DNA from: Lysobacterales bacterium
GTDB lineage: Bacteria; Pseudomonadota; Gammaproteobacteria; Xanthomonadales; Xanthomonadaceae
DNA length: 64,000 nucleotides
Assembly (NCBI GenBank): GCA_016718605.1
Contig: JADKCY010000003.1
Coordinates: 124,001 to 188,000, forward strand
Direction: 5' to 3'
The notes under the pieces are model-generated. The model searched no databases, was not told where the DNA came from, and saw nothing but the letters and a program-made list of their open reading frames with translations. Position numbers and translations under genes: made by a program. This document shows positions 15,874 through 24,884 of the stretch, one piece after another; the stretch's first letter is position 1, and every line of letters begins with the position of its first letter.

Positions 15874-17928
15874 ATGTTTGATGGCTTGAGATTTGCGCAC
15901 TGGCAAACGGAACAGCGAGCTGACGGCGTTGTTGTGCTGACATTGGATCGTGCCGGCCAATCGGTGAATGCGCTCGCTCAGGTTGTCCTTGGCGAACTGG
16001 AGCAGATGATCGAGCGTATCGCGATCGAAAAGCCCAAGGGAGTGATCATCCGATCTGGCAAGCCAGCAGGATTCATCGCGGGTGCGGACATCGCAGAGTT
16101 CAAAACCTTCGATGAACGCGGCACCGTCTTCGAGTCGATTCGATTCGGTCAGAACGTGCTACAAAAACTAGCTGAACTCCCCTGCCCGACGGTGGCGGCA
16201 ATTCACGGTCATTGCATGGGCGGCGGCACAGAGCTGGCTCTGGCGTGTCGTTATCGCGTCGCCAGCACGGACGACAGCACACGAATTGCGCTGCCCGAAG
16301 TGAAGCTCGGCATCTATCCAGGCTGGGGCGGAAGCGTACGTTTACCAGATCTGGTGGGCGCGCCAGCCGCTTTTGACATGATGCTGACCGGTCGAGGCCT
16401 GTCGGCGGCAGCGGCACGTGGTATCGGATTGCTCGACAAAACCTGCGAGCCGGCCTTGTTGCTCGATACGGCACTGCAACTGCTGCAACGCGGCGTCAGT
16501 CGCCCGTTCAAGCAACGCGCAACGGCATGGCTGAGCACCTCGTGGCTTGCGCGGCAAGTGCTCGCGCGCCTGTTGCTGAAGCAAGTCTCACGCAAAGCCC
16601 GCAAGGCACATTACCCGGCACCTTTTGCACTGATTGAAACGTGGCGCCGAAGCGGCGGCAGTATCGAAAACCGTTTAGTTCTGGAAGCCAAGTCAGTGGC
16701 CAAGCTGGCCCAAACAGCGACCGCTCGAAACTTGGTTCGGGTCTACTTTCTGCAAGAGCGCCTCAAGAGCCTGGGTGGAAAGGACAGTCAGGGCACGGCG
16801 TTGCCGAGCTTGCAGCGGGTCCATGTCATTGGTGCGGGGGTGATGGGTGGCGACATCGCCGCGTGGTGCGCTTTACGCGGATTCGACACCAGCTTGCAGG
16901 ATCGTTCGATGGCGCAAGTGCAGCCAGCAATCGATCGCGCGCACGCCTTCTACAGCAAAAAAATCAAGCAGGAAGCCAAGCGTGCCGCTGCGATCACTCG
17001 CCTCAAACCCGACGTGGAAGGCAACGAGGTCGCGAAAGCGGATTTGGTCATCGAAGCGATCTACGAAAACAGCGAGGCCAAGCGTGATCTGTACGCCAAA
17101 GTCGAGGAAACGCTGCCAGCAGGTAGTCTGCTGACGTCCAACACTTCATCCATTCCGTTGACTGACTTGCGCGCCGGGCTGCGGCGGCCAGCGCAGTTTG
17201 CCGGACTGCATTTCTTCAATCCGGTGGCCATGATGCCGCTGGTCGAGATTGTTCGTCACGATGGTATGGATGCCGATACCGAGCGCCGGCTGGCCGCATT
17301 CTGCCGCGCCATCGACAAGCTGCCCGTGCCGGTCGCCGGCTCACCCGGATTTCTGGTCAATCGCATCCTGATGCCCTATCTGCTGGAAGCCATGGCCTGC
17401 TACAGCGAGGGTATTCCAGGTCCTGTCATCGACAAGGCTGCCTTGGCGTTCGGCATGCCGATGGGGCCAATCGAACTCGCTGACACCGTGGGTCTTGATG
17501 TTGCTGCCAGCGTCGGAAAGCTACTGGCAGACTTCCTCAATTTGCCAATCCCCAGCGGTCTGGATGGACTCCTTGCCACCGGCAAACGTGGTCGCAAGGA
17601 CGGCCAAGGCTTCTATACATGGGTCGACGGCCGCGCACAGAAATCCGAGGTGCCGAAGGACTATCGCGCCCCTGAAGACCTGACGGATCGGCTGATCCTG
17701 CCCTTCCTCAACGAAGCCGTGGCCTGCCTGCAGGAAGGCGTTGTTGCCGACGAAGACTTGCTGGATGCCGGCGTGATTTTCGGCACCGGTTTCGCGCCCT
17801 TCCGTGGCGGCCCGATCGCGCATATTCGTAGCGAAGGCGCCGCCAAACTCAAGGCGCGACTGGAGCAACTGGCCGACCGGCATGGTGATCGATTCAAGCC
17901 GAGACGAGGCTGGGATGCCTTGATTTGA
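15874..17928 (+). CDS. Multifunctional fatty-acid oxidation protein (enoyl-CoA hydratase / 3-hydroxyacyl-CoA dehydrogenase), FadB/FadJ-like
   Basis: 684-aa bifunctional beta-oxidation enzyme. Residues 1-190 are the hydratase/isomerase domain with the oxyanion loop GHCMGGGTELALA and both catalytic glutamates (in GGGTE and LPEVKLGI). Residues 310-490 are the NAD-binding dehydrogenase domain (HVIGAGVMGG; catalytic His in GLHFFNP). The C-terminal dehydrogenase domains run from about 490 to the end (GSPGFLVNRILMPY, GFAPFRGGP). It is close to FadB/FadJ in layout. No thiolase (fadA/fadI) lies downstream in this window. The next gene, ubiM, starts 156 nt later, so the partner must be elsewhere. Confidence 0.92.
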   Translation: MFDGLRFAHWQTEQRADGVVVLTLDRAGQSVNALAQVVLGELEQMIERIAIEKPKGVIIRSGKPAGFIAGADIAEFKTFDERGTVFESIRFGQNVLQKLAELPCPTVAAIHGHCMGGGTELALACRYRVASTDDSTRIALPEVKLGIYPGWGGSVRLPDLVGAPAAFDMMLTGRGLSAAAARGIGLLDKTCEPALLLDTALQLLQRGVSRPFKQRATAWLSTSWLARQVLARLLLKQVSRKARKAHYPAPFALIETWRRSGGSIENRLVLEAKSVAKLAQTATARNLVRVYFLQERLKSLGGKDSQGTALPSLQRVHVIGAGVMGGDIAAWCALRGFDTSLQDRSMAQVQPAIDRAHAFYSKKIKQEAKRAAAITRLKPDVEGNEVAKADLVIEAIYENSEAKRDLYAKVEETLPAGSLLTSNTSSIPLTDLRAGLRRPAQFAGLHFFNPVAMMPLVEIVRHDGMDADTERRLAAFCRAIDKLPVPVAGSPGFLVNRILMPYLLEAMACYSEGIPGPVIDKAALAFGMPMGPIELADTVGLDVAASVGKLLADFLNLPIPSGLDGLLATGKRGRKDGQGFYTWVDGRAQKSEVPKDYRAPEDLTDRLILPFLNEAVACLQEGVVADEDLLDAGVIFGTGFAPFRGGPIAHIRSEGAAKLKARLEQLADRHGDRFKPRRGWDALI

Positions 17929-18084
17929 AGGTTTGCCATGGCTGTGGCAAGACAAGGTCTCTCTCAAATAGTGCCTCGCCACCCGCCGCAACGCTGACGC
18001 TTAAACGGTCGCAAGACTGATCCATGTCAATTCCTGCAGGCCGATCCCTGCCTATGCTTGGCTCGACAGGAGGGAGGACAGTGC

Positions 18085-19329
18085 ATGGTCGAACATAGCG
18101 AGTACGACATCATTATCGTGGGCGCAGGCCCTGCTGGCCTTTGCTTTGCGCGCTCGCTGGCCGATTCGGGACTGCGGCTTGCTATCGTCGAGCCGCAATC
18201 GCGGCAACAATTGGCGGAACCAGCCTTTGATGGTCGGGAGATCGCCTTGACTCACCATAGCGTGCATCTGATGCAGGCGATGGGTGTCTGGCAGCACATC
18301 CCTGCAGATCAAATTCACATGCTGCGCGATGCCAGAGTGATGGATGGCGACAATGACGTGCGGCAGTTCACCATCCATCACAGCGAAGGAAAAGCCAGCC
18401 AACTGGGCTATTTGGTTGCCAACCATCTGATCCGACAGGCCGCCTATGCGGCCACCCAAGCCCAGCAGAACCTGAGCTTGTATGCAGGACTGCGCTCCAT
18501 CGCAGCCGAGACCAATGCGACGCGCGCAGAGGTGCAGTTGTCCGATGGCCGCGTGCTGCGTGGTCGCCTGCTGGTTGCCGCGGATAGTCGTTTCTCCGAA
18601 ACACGTCGCGCGGTTGGCATTGGTGCCAGCATGGAAGACTTTGGCAAGACGATGTTGGTGTGCAGGATGCGCCACGAAGGTCGCCACGAGCACGTTGCCT
18701 GGGAGTGGTTTGGCAGTTCACAGACGCTCGCATTGTTGCCACTCAACGAATATGAGTCTTCGGTAGTTCTGACGCTGCCACATGCGCAGGTCCAACGCTT
18801 GATGAGCACCGATGAAACCGCGTTCAACATCGAGCTCAGCCAGCGCTTTGAGCAACGCTTGGGCGCCATGCAATTGACTAGTACCCGGCATGCCTATCCA
18901 CTGGTGGGCGTCTACCCACACAAGTTCACTGGTACCCGCTTCGCGCTGGTTGGTGACGCTGCGGTGGGCATGCATCCCGTAACGGCACATGGTTTCAATT
19001 TCGGATTGTTGGGTCAGGACTTGCTCAGCAAGGCGATTCTTGATGCTCACCACCGCGGAACGGAAATCAGCGCGGATGGCCTGTTGGCGCAGTACGAGCG
19101 CCGTCTCTGGCGCGCCACACGCCCGCTGTATCTTGCCACACGCACCATCATCCGGCTCTACACCAACGACAGCCCACCGGCGCGTCTGGCCCGCAAAGCC
19201 GGATTGGCTTTGGGCGCTCGAATTTCACCTTTCCGTCGCATGCTTGCGGCGGGTTTGACGCAGAAAGGCAGCAGTCTGAGCAGCACGAGGCCGGTGAGCT
19301 CTGCCCTGCGGGCGCTGGTTTCACGCTAA
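18085..19329 (+). CDS. ubiM: FAD-dependent ubiquinone-biosynthesis hydroxylase (UbiM-like)
   Basis: 414-aa class A flavoprotein monooxygenase of the UbiH/UbiF/VisC group. N-terminal dinucleotide fold DIIIVGAGPAGLCFARSLA, middle DG-type segment, and the second FAD motif GDAAVGMHPVTAHGFNFGL near residue 300, which is characteristic of the UbiM/UbiH family. It would hydroxylate the ubiquinone ring at the inner membrane. The GFNFGLLG version favours UbiM, but UbiH/UbiF cannot be excluded. ATG 18085 is preceded by GGAGGGAGG; an upstream TTG at 18058 is less likely. Stands alone upstream of the cco genes. Confidence 0.82.
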   Translation: MVEHSEYDIIIVGAGPAGLCFARSLADSGLRLAIVEPQSRQQLAEPAFDGREIALTHHSVHLMQAMGVWQHIPADQIHMLRDARVMDGDNDVRQFTIHHSEGKASQLGYLVANHLIRQAAYAATQAQQNLSLYAGLRSIAAETNATRAEVQLSDGRVLRGRLLVAADSRFSETRRAVGIGASMEDFGKTMLVCRMRHEGRHEHVAWEWFGSSQTLALLPLNEYESSVVLTLPHAQVQRLMSTDETAFNIELSQRFEQRLGAMQLTSTRHAYPLVGVYPHKFTGTRFALVGDAAVGMHPVTAHGFNFGLLGQDLLSKAILDAHHRGTEISADGLLAQYERRLWRATRPLYLATRTIIRLYTNDSPPARLARKAGLALGARISPFRRMLAAGLTQKGSSLSSTRPVSSALRALVSR

Positions 19330-19387
19330 TTCGCCAGCGGGATATTGGGCCCCACTAGCGGGCAATTGCGGATGGTGCGGTCGTCGC

Positions 19388-19428
19388 TTGATCCACCTCA
19401 ACCGCCTGCGGATGTAAGACGCTACTCT
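19388..19428 (+). promoter_or_regulatory. Anr/FNR box and -10 element of the cco assembly operon
   Basis: TTGAT-CCAC-CTCAA at 19388-19401 differs from the FNR consensus TTGAT-N4-ATCAA at one position. TACTCT at 19423-19428 fits a -10 element. If transcription starts near 19436 the box is centred at about -41.5, the class II activator position. This predicts low-oxygen induction of ccoH-ccoI-ccoS. Confidence 0.7.
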
Positions 19429-19457
19429 GTAGCCTCTTTTTCCGTGGCCGAATCCTG

Positions 19458-19964
19458 ATGTCCGAACAATCCCGTGCTTGGTTCCGCGAGCCGATGGTCT
19501 GGTTGATCATTGCGCTGCCTTTGTCGGCTGTCGTGGCTGGCATCGTTACGCTGATGATCGCGATCCGCTCGGGTTCCACCGACGCGGTTCCTGATGTCGT
19601 CAAGCGCACCGCGCAGATTCAGGAGTCTGATATGGGCGCGGATCGGCGCGCGATAGAACTGGGCTTGCGGGGTGACTTGATTCTCGAGCCGCAAAGCGGT
19701 GCCGTCACCGTTCGTGTGCAGGGTTTGGTGACAACCGACAACACCTTGACGCTGAAACTGTTGCACGCAGGTCGCGCCAGTGCCGATCAGGAATTGCGCC
19801 TGATCCGTGCCAACGATGCCTGGCTGGGCCGTGTGGAAGGCGTCACAGGTCAGGTGTGGAATGTCGAGATTGAAGGCGAACAACGCGCATGGCGCCTCGG
19901 CGGCAGACTCGATCTGGATGCTACTCGTAGTGACCTGCAGCCGATGCTGTCAACGGGTGATTGA
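19458..19964 (+). CDS. ccoH: FixH/CcoH family protein
   Basis: 168-aa protein with one N-terminal transmembrane helix (MVWLIIALPLSAVVAGIVTLMIA) and a periplasmic domain of the FixH family, required for cbb3 cytochrome oxidase assembly. Helix first, then a beta-rich domain containing VRVQGLVTTDNTLTLKL, matches the family; identity is weak outside the helix, as usual. Placement directly before ccoI supports the call. ATG 19458 lies downstream of a good Anr-type promoter. Confidence 0.85.
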   Translation: MSEQSRAWFREPMVWLIIALPLSAVVAGIVTLMIAIRSGSTDAVPDVVKRTAQIQESDMGADRRAIELGLRGDLILEPQSGAVTVRVQGLVTTDNTLTLKLLHAGRASADQELRLIRANDAWLGRVEGVTGQVWNVEIEGEQRAWRLGGRLDLDATRSDLQPMLSTGD

Positions 19965-20015
19965 GCACTTGCACATGGCGTCACGCCGTTCCCGTATGGC
20001 AGTTGAGGGCTGCAC

Positions 20016-22454
20016 GTGACCGCATCGAACCTGCCTGGGGCGTGCCAACATTGCGGCGAAGCCCTTCCGGCCACACCAGTTGTTCGCAGTATTCACGGCA
20101 ACCGGCAGGCATATTGCTGCACCGGCTGCGCGGGCGCCGCGCAGTTCATCAGCGATGCCGGCCTCAACGACTACTATCAATTGCGCGCCGAGCAGGGGCA
20201 GCGCGTTGGAGAGGAAGCAACCGACTTCAGCGCGTTTGATCGCGATGACGTGCAACGCGAACATAGCCGCCAGGTTTCGCCCGACTGCCGCGAGATCACT
20301 TTGGTCGTCGAGGGCATGCGCTGCGCGGCCTGCGCTTGGCTGATTGATCGCGCGTTGACGCAGATCGAAGGTGTCGAAGAAGTGCAGTCGAACGCCATGA
20401 GCGGCCGCGTTCAGGTGCGCTGGCAGCCCACCAAAACACCGTTGTCGGCGTCGCTGAAACGGCTTGCGGCGCTCGGCTATTCGCCACATCTGGCGCCCGG
20501 TGAAGCGCTGGAACAGGCACGCACCAAAGAGCGCAATACCCTACTCATGCGTCTCGGCGTCGCCGGCCTCGGCGCGCTGCAAACCATGATGTTTGCAGAA
20601 GCACTGTATCTCGACACGGCGGGCGAGATGTCCGACCCAACGCGAGACTTTTTCCGCTGGATCGCCTTCGCGGTGGCCGCGCCCGTGGTGTTTTACTCCG
20701 GTTGGCCGTTTCTGGTTGGCATGTGGCGTGAGCTGCAACATCGACGCTTCGGCATGGACACGTTGGTCGCCAGCTCCGTGCTGCTGGCGTATTTCGCCAG
20801 CCTGTACGAGACCGTGCGTGGCGGTCGCCACGTGTGGTTTGATGCCGCCGTCATGTTTGTTTTTCTGCTGTTGGCGGCGCGCTATGTCGAGCGTATGGCA
20901 CGCCAGCGCGCCAACGCAGCCGTGGATGCGCTCGCCCGCGCAAGACCCGCGCTGGCTTGGCGTGTTCTGGCTGATGGCGGCACAGAGCAGGTGCCGGTGG
21001 CGCAATTGCAGCCAGATGATCTTGTCCGCGTCGGTGTTGGAGAAATCGTTCCGACCGATGGCAACCTGCTGGAGGGCATCGGCGAGGTGGATGAGGCGTT
21101 GCTGTCAGGCGAATCGCGCCCAGTGGAAAAACAAATTGGCGATGCCCTTTTCGCTGGTAGCACAGTCCGACGGGTACCGCTGCAGCTCCGCGTAACCCGT
21201 ACCGGACAGGACACTCGCCTGTCGCATCTGGTGCAACTGGTTGAGCGTGCGCAAAACAGTCGACCCAAAATCGCCCAACTCGCCGACCGCATTTCTGCGC
21301 ATTTTGTCGCCGCACTCGCTGTCATTGCGCTCGGCGTGTACTGGGCCTGGAGCCTGTACACACCGGAACGCGCCTTCGAAGTCGCACTGGCCGTGCTGGT
21401 GGTGAGTTGTCCCTGCGCCTTGTCGCTGGCACTGCCTGCTGCGCTGGCGACGGCGGCAGGCGCCTTGACACGCTTGGGCGCATTGCCTCTGAAGCCGGAT
21501 GCGCTGACCGAACTGGCCGAGGTCGACACGGTGATCTTCGACAAGACCGGCACCCTGACACGCGGTCGTCCCGAAATCCGCGCACTTGGCCTGCTGCCGG
21601 CCGCTGATGCGCAGGGCTGGCAAGCGACGGATGCGCTGCGGGTCGCGGCGGCGCTGGAACGCGAAACCGGCCATCCGCTCGCGCAGGCTTTTGCGCACAT
21701 CGACAGTCCACCCGCCGAACAGGTACGGGTGGAGCCGGGCGCCGGGGTTGAGGGTAAATTCGACGGTCGCATGTGGCGACTGGGCAAACACGCCTGGGCC
21801 TGCGGGCTATCCAGTGTGGGTATCGAAGACGATCACGGTATCTGGCTGGGTGACGGCCAGCGCGGCTGGGCACGCTTCGAACTGCAAGATGCGCTGCGCG
21901 AAGATGCCGCGGAGGCGATCAATGCACTGCGCGCCTTCGGCTTGCGCATCGAAATTCTAAGTGGCGACGCAGCGCAAGCCGTTGAAGACACTGCGAGCGC
22001 TTTGGGGGTCAGCCTATGGCATGCCCGTCAATCCCCCGAAGACAAACTTGCTTGGGTAAGACAACGACAGTTCGAGGGCCATCGCGTCGCCATGCTGGGC
22101 GACGGTATCAATGACGCACCCGTATTGGCGGGGGCCAATGTGTCGATAGCACTCGGCGGCGGCGCCTCGATGGCGCATCGCGCTGCTGATCTGGTGCTGA
22201 CCGCCGATGCCCTTTCGCGCATCCCGGAGCTGTTCTCGCTGGCCCGCCGCACGCGCCGCATCATTCGCGAAAATCTGGCTTGGGCATTGGCCTACAATCT
22301 GCTCGCCCTGCCTTTTACGGCGATGGGCTGGGTGACACCTTGGATGGCAGCGTTGGGTATGGCGTGCTCCTCGCTCTTGGTCACTCTGAACGCATTGCGG
22401 CTGAGTCGCACCGTCTGGCGCGCTGCATCGCCATCCAGCAAGGAATCCCCATGA
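20016..22454 (+). CDS. ccoI: Copper-transporting P1B-type ATPase CcoI (FixI)
   Basis: 812-aa ATPase that delivers copper across the inner membrane for cbb3 oxidase. Order: cysteine-rich N-terminal segment (CQHCG ... CCTGC), a heavy-metal domain with CAAC (about residue 105), membrane helices, actuator TGES equivalent (LLSGESRPV), intramembrane SCPCALSLALP, phosphorylation site DKTGT, and hinge GDGINDAP. GTG 20016 is the only start keeping the CQHCG motif near the N-terminus. The stop overlaps the ccoS ATG by 4 nt. Confidence 0.95.
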   Translation: MTASNLPGACQHCGEALPATPVVRSIHGNRQAYCCTGCAGAAQFISDAGLNDYYQLRAEQGQRVGEEATDFSAFDRDDVQREHSRQVSPDCREITLVVEGMRCAACAWLIDRALTQIEGVEEVQSNAMSGRVQVRWQPTKTPLSASLKRLAALGYSPHLAPGEALEQARTKERNTLLMRLGVAGLGALQTMMFAEALYLDTAGEMSDPTRDFFRWIAFAVAAPVVFYSGWPFLVGMWRELQHRRFGMDTLVASSVLLAYFASLYETVRGGRHVWFDAAVMFVFLLLAARYVERMARQRANAAVDALARARPALAWRVLADGGTEQVPVAQLQPDDLVRVGVGEIVPTDGNLLEGIGEVDEALLSGESRPVEKQIGDALFAGSTVRRVPLQLRVTRTGQDTRLSHLVQLVERAQNSRPKIAQLADRISAHFVAALAVIALGVYWAWSLYTPERAFEVALAVLVVSCPCALSLALPAALATAAGALTRLGALPLKPDALTELAEVDTVIFDKTGTLTRGRPEIRALGLLPAADAQGWQATDALRVAAALERETGHPLAQAFAHIDSPPAEQVRVEPGAGVEGKFDGRMWRLGKHAWACGLSSVGIEDDHGIWLGDGQRGWARFELQDALREDAAEAINALRAFGLRIEILSGDAAQAVEDTASALGVSLWHARQSPEDKLAWVRQRQFEGHRVAMLGDGINDAPVLAGANVSIALGGGASMAHRAADLVLTADALSRIPELFSLARRTRRIIRENLAWALAYNLLALPFTAMGWVTPWMAALGMACSSLLVTLNALRLSRTVWRAASPSSKESP

Positions 22455-22657
22455 GCGTATTGATCTATCTGGTGCCGGTCAGCCTGATCCTGCTGGGCTT
22501 GGCATTTTGGGCGTTCTGGTGGGCCGTCAAGCGTGGCCAGTTCGACAACCTCGACACGCCGGCGATCGACATCCTCACCAGCGACGAACGCGAAACCCCG
22601 CTGCGCGACCCGCGCCAAGCCGTGATGCCGAAGGAGTCTTCGGACCGTGCCGATTGA
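22451..22657 (+). CDS. ccoS: cbb3-type cytochrome oxidase assembly protein CcoS
   Basis: 68-aa small protein: one transmembrane helix near the N-terminus (VLIYLVPVSLILLGLAFWAFWWAV is its span) followed by KRGQFDNLDTPA, the CcoS signature, and a short polar tail. CcoS is needed for cofactor incorporation into cbb3 oxidase. It overlaps ccoI by 4 nt and the next gene by 11 nt, so translation is coupled. Confidence 0.93.
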   Translation: MSVLIYLVPVSLILLGLAFWAFWWAVKRGQFDNLDTPAIDILTSDERETPLRDPRQAVMPKESSDRAD

Positions 22658-23384
22658 CTGGCTAGCCGTCGGTGCGGCCTTACTCAGCGGTTTGTTGGGC
22701 GGCGTGCATTGCGTGGCCATGTGCGGTGGTGTGGCCGCGGGAATTGCCGTCGGCGCACAACCACGTGACAAGCGCGAGGCACTGCGCGCCGCCTTGCTCA
22801 GCAATGTCGGACGCGTGCTTGGCTATACCCTGGCAGGGCTGCTGGTCGGCGGCTTTGGCGCAGGCTTGATCCAGCTTTTCCGTCTTGACAGCCTGCTGTT
22901 TGGCATGCGCATGGCGGTGGGATTGATGCTGATCCTGATCGCCTTGCGGCTGATGTTTCCAGGCCGAGGCGGCAATCTGCTCGGCAAACCGGGAATCGCG
23001 CTGTGGCAGAAGATCGCGCCATTGCAACGTCATCTCTTACCTGCCAACACTCCAATCCGACAACTCGCTTTGGGCATGCTCTGGGGCTGGTTGCCTTGCG
23101 GTCTGAGTCTCAGCCTGCTGACGGCTGCCTGGCTCACCGCGAACGCCATGCAGGCGGGTTTGATGATGGCTGCCTTCGGTCTGGGTACGCTGCCATTGAT
23201 GTTGCCCCTCACCTACAGCGGTGCACGCGCGGCACGCTGGCTCAATCAAGGGCAGACACGTCGCTGGGCAGCCACAGTCGTGTTGTTTGCCGGCATCCTG
23301 ACACTGGCAGCGCCATGGCTGGCACACCTGCCAGCGATCCATGGGGCATTGCAGATTCTGGGCTGTGCGACGTTACCACCTTGA
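22647..23384 (+). CDS. Sulfite exporter TauE/SafE-type (DsbD_2-like) membrane protein, CcoS-associated
   Basis: 245-aa polytopic protein with about six helices. The start IDWLAVGAALLSGLLGGVHC and VAMCGG motif are typical of the family found after ccoS in many proteobacteria. A second conserved half contains GMLWGWLPCGL. Two conserved cysteines in membrane positions (HCVAMC, LPCG) suggest metal or thiol chemistry, possibly copper handling for cbb3; that is inference. GTG 22647 overlaps ccoS. Confidence 0.82.
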   Translation: MPIDWLAVGAALLSGLLGGVHCVAMCGGVAAGIAVGAQPRDKREALRAALLSNVGRVLGYTLAGLLVGGFGAGLIQLFRLDSLLFGMRMAVGLMLILIALRLMFPGRGGNLLGKPGIALWQKIAPLQRHLLPANTPIRQLALGMLWGWLPCGLSLSLLTAAWLTANAMQAGLMMAAFGLGTLPLMLPLTYSGARAARWLNQGQTRRWAATVVLFAGILTLAAPWLAHLPAIHGALQILGCATLPP

Positions 23385-23389
23385 GCGCC

Positions 23390-24331
23390 ATGATGATCAC
23401 TCATCTGCAGCAGGGCATGCTCGACCTGACCCGCTTGTGGTTGCGCAGCCTGCGTGGGGACGCCTTGCTGGCAGCGATCCCGGGTGCTTTGGCCTTGCTC
23501 TGGTTGGGGCATACCGAAGTAGTGACCGTCCTGCAGGCCATCACCGACGCTTTCCTGACCACGGATCCACAAGGGCGCTCGGCGCTCGGTGTACTGGTAG
23601 CGCAGATTCCGCTGAGTGCTCTGGTGATTGGCGCGCTTTTGCTAGTGACCACCCTCACGTGCCACACCGTGATCATCCGCCGTCAATGGCGGCAACTAGA
23701 TGATACGAGTCTGTTGACGGTCGATACGCGGCATCTCGGCGTCCTGGGAGCGCTTGTTTCAATGTCTGCCTGCAGCCTGCTCTACGTAGGACTTTGTCTG
23801 GTGAGCATCGGCCCAACACCTTGGTTGATCGTGACCCTGGCGACGCTGCAGATTCCGCTGCTGATGAAAGTGTTGGCAGCGCTGCTGTTCTTGAGTATCG
23901 CGGCGATTCCAGCGATCTGGCTGTCCATCGCCTTGCTGCCCCTGCCCTATCTTGGCGCGCTAAGCGGCGCGTTCCCAATCGGCTTGCTGCGCCGCAGCGT
24001 CCACTTGATGCGCGGACGCTGGTGGATCGGTAGCTTGTATGCATCGATTGCGGGCACGCTTTACAGCAGTGCTCTGCTGCTGATCCCGTTCGTGGTGCTA
24101 CTGCTGGTGTTTTGGTGGCAAGGCGGCCTGAACGTCGATGGCCCCGAAGTAGATCACCTGCACTGGTTGGCCACGACAATCACTGCCTCGCGCTGGTTGT
24201 TGTGGCCTTTTGACGCCTTGCTGCTGCCCTTGATCCACGCCAGTTGTCTGGTCGTGCTGCGGCAAGCGCTTCAAGCGTCGCGCAATCCCCCTGCGCCAAA
24301 CACTACGCACCAGCCCACATCAGTGCTTTGA
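23390..24331 (+). CDS. Polytopic membrane protein of unknown function
   Basis: 313-aa hydrophobic protein with about six predicted helices (for example around residues 27-45, 70-92, 118-140, 145-185, 220-250, 265-290). I do not recognise a family. Start is ATG 23390 or ATG 23393, 6 nt after the upstream gene, so it probably belongs to the cco transcription unit. The in-frame extension back to 23003 lies inside the previous gene and is not used. Its 3' end overlaps the convergent DUF5706 gene by 29 nt. Confidence 0.72.
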   Translation: MMITHLQQGMLDLTRLWLRSLRGDALLAAIPGALALLWLGHTEVVTVLQAITDAFLTTDPQGRSALGVLVAQIPLSALVIGALLLVTTLTCHTVIIRRQWRQLDDTSLLTVDTRHLGVLGALVSMSACSLLYVGLCLVSIGPTPWLIVTLATLQIPLLMKVLAALLFLSIAAIPAIWLSIALLPLPYLGALSGAFPIGLLRRSVHLMRGRWWIGSLYASIAGTLYSSALLLIPFVVLLLVFWWQGGLNVDGPEVDHLHWLATTITASRWLLWPFDALLLPLIHASCLVVLRQALQASRNPPAPNTTHQPTSVL

Positions 24332-24881
24332 CAAGCAGCGCCGCAACGAAGCCACTCAGAAAAAACAGGTAAGACAGTCGCAGATAGCGGTACTTGTGGC
24401 GCGCCAAGTAGACGCCAAGGCTGTAAAGATCATGACTTTGCGCCGCATAGACCGCGGCATCGTTGCGCATGCGCTGAGCAATTTCACGTTGGAAGCGATC
24501 CTGATCCAGCTCGGCAAAGTGCCCGAAGAACAGCACATTGAACGCATTGGGAAGCGGCGCCTCGCTCGATGCCAACCGCAACGGACGATATTTTGGCAAT
24601 ACAGCCAGTACGGCCAGAAACAGGGCCGCCAAGGTAAATCCCGCCAGTACCCATGCCGCGTATTTGAACTCGGGTGTTGCCAGCTCGCGCAGGCTGAGCG
24701 TCAGCACGATCGACGACACCGTGATCAGGATGTTCGCCTTCATGTCGGCCATGGTGGACAGCTGCACATGATGCTGCTGCGCCGTGCGCAGCAGGTTGTC
24801 GGCAGTATTGCGCCCGACGATCGCGCCGAAATGCTCGATGCCCACCGGATCATTTCCCGTCTCTGCGGGTACCTGTTGCAT
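24303..24881 (-). CDS. Pycsar effector-type membrane protein (DUF5706), orphan
   Basis: 192-aa protein with the DUF5706 / PycTM pattern: a cytosolic helix (NLLRTAQQHHVQLSTMAD), the conserved MADMKANILITVSSIVLTL helix, a second helix (about 75-95), the motif LFFGHFAELD with a long helical segment to about residue 160, and a C-terminal helix (170-190). In Pycsar antiphage systems this family is activated by cCMP or cUMP made by an adjacent cyclase. No cyclase lies here. ATG 24881 is 3 nt after the hutG stop, with AAGGAG overlapping that stop, so the two are coupled. Its role outside defence is unknown. Confidence 0.8.
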   Translation of the reverse strand: MQQVPAETGNDPVGIEHFGAIVGRNTADNLLRTAQQHHVQLSTMADMKANILITVSSIVLTLSLRELATPEFKYAAWVLAGFTLAALFLAVLAVLPKYRPLRLASSEAPLPNAFNVLFFGHFAELDQDRFQREIAQRMRNDAAVYAAQSHDLYSLGVYLARHKYRYLRLSYLFFLSGFVAALLVKALMWAGA

Positions 24882-24884
24882 GTC

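Noticed and set aside
23003..23389. N-terminal extension of the membrane gene at 23390
   Set aside because: Overlaps the TauE/SafE-like gene in another frame and is low-complexity; ATG 23390 fits better.
24303..24881. A complete Pycsar antiphage system
   Set aside because: No nucleotide cyclase gene lies within the flanking 5 kb on either side, so only the effector is present.
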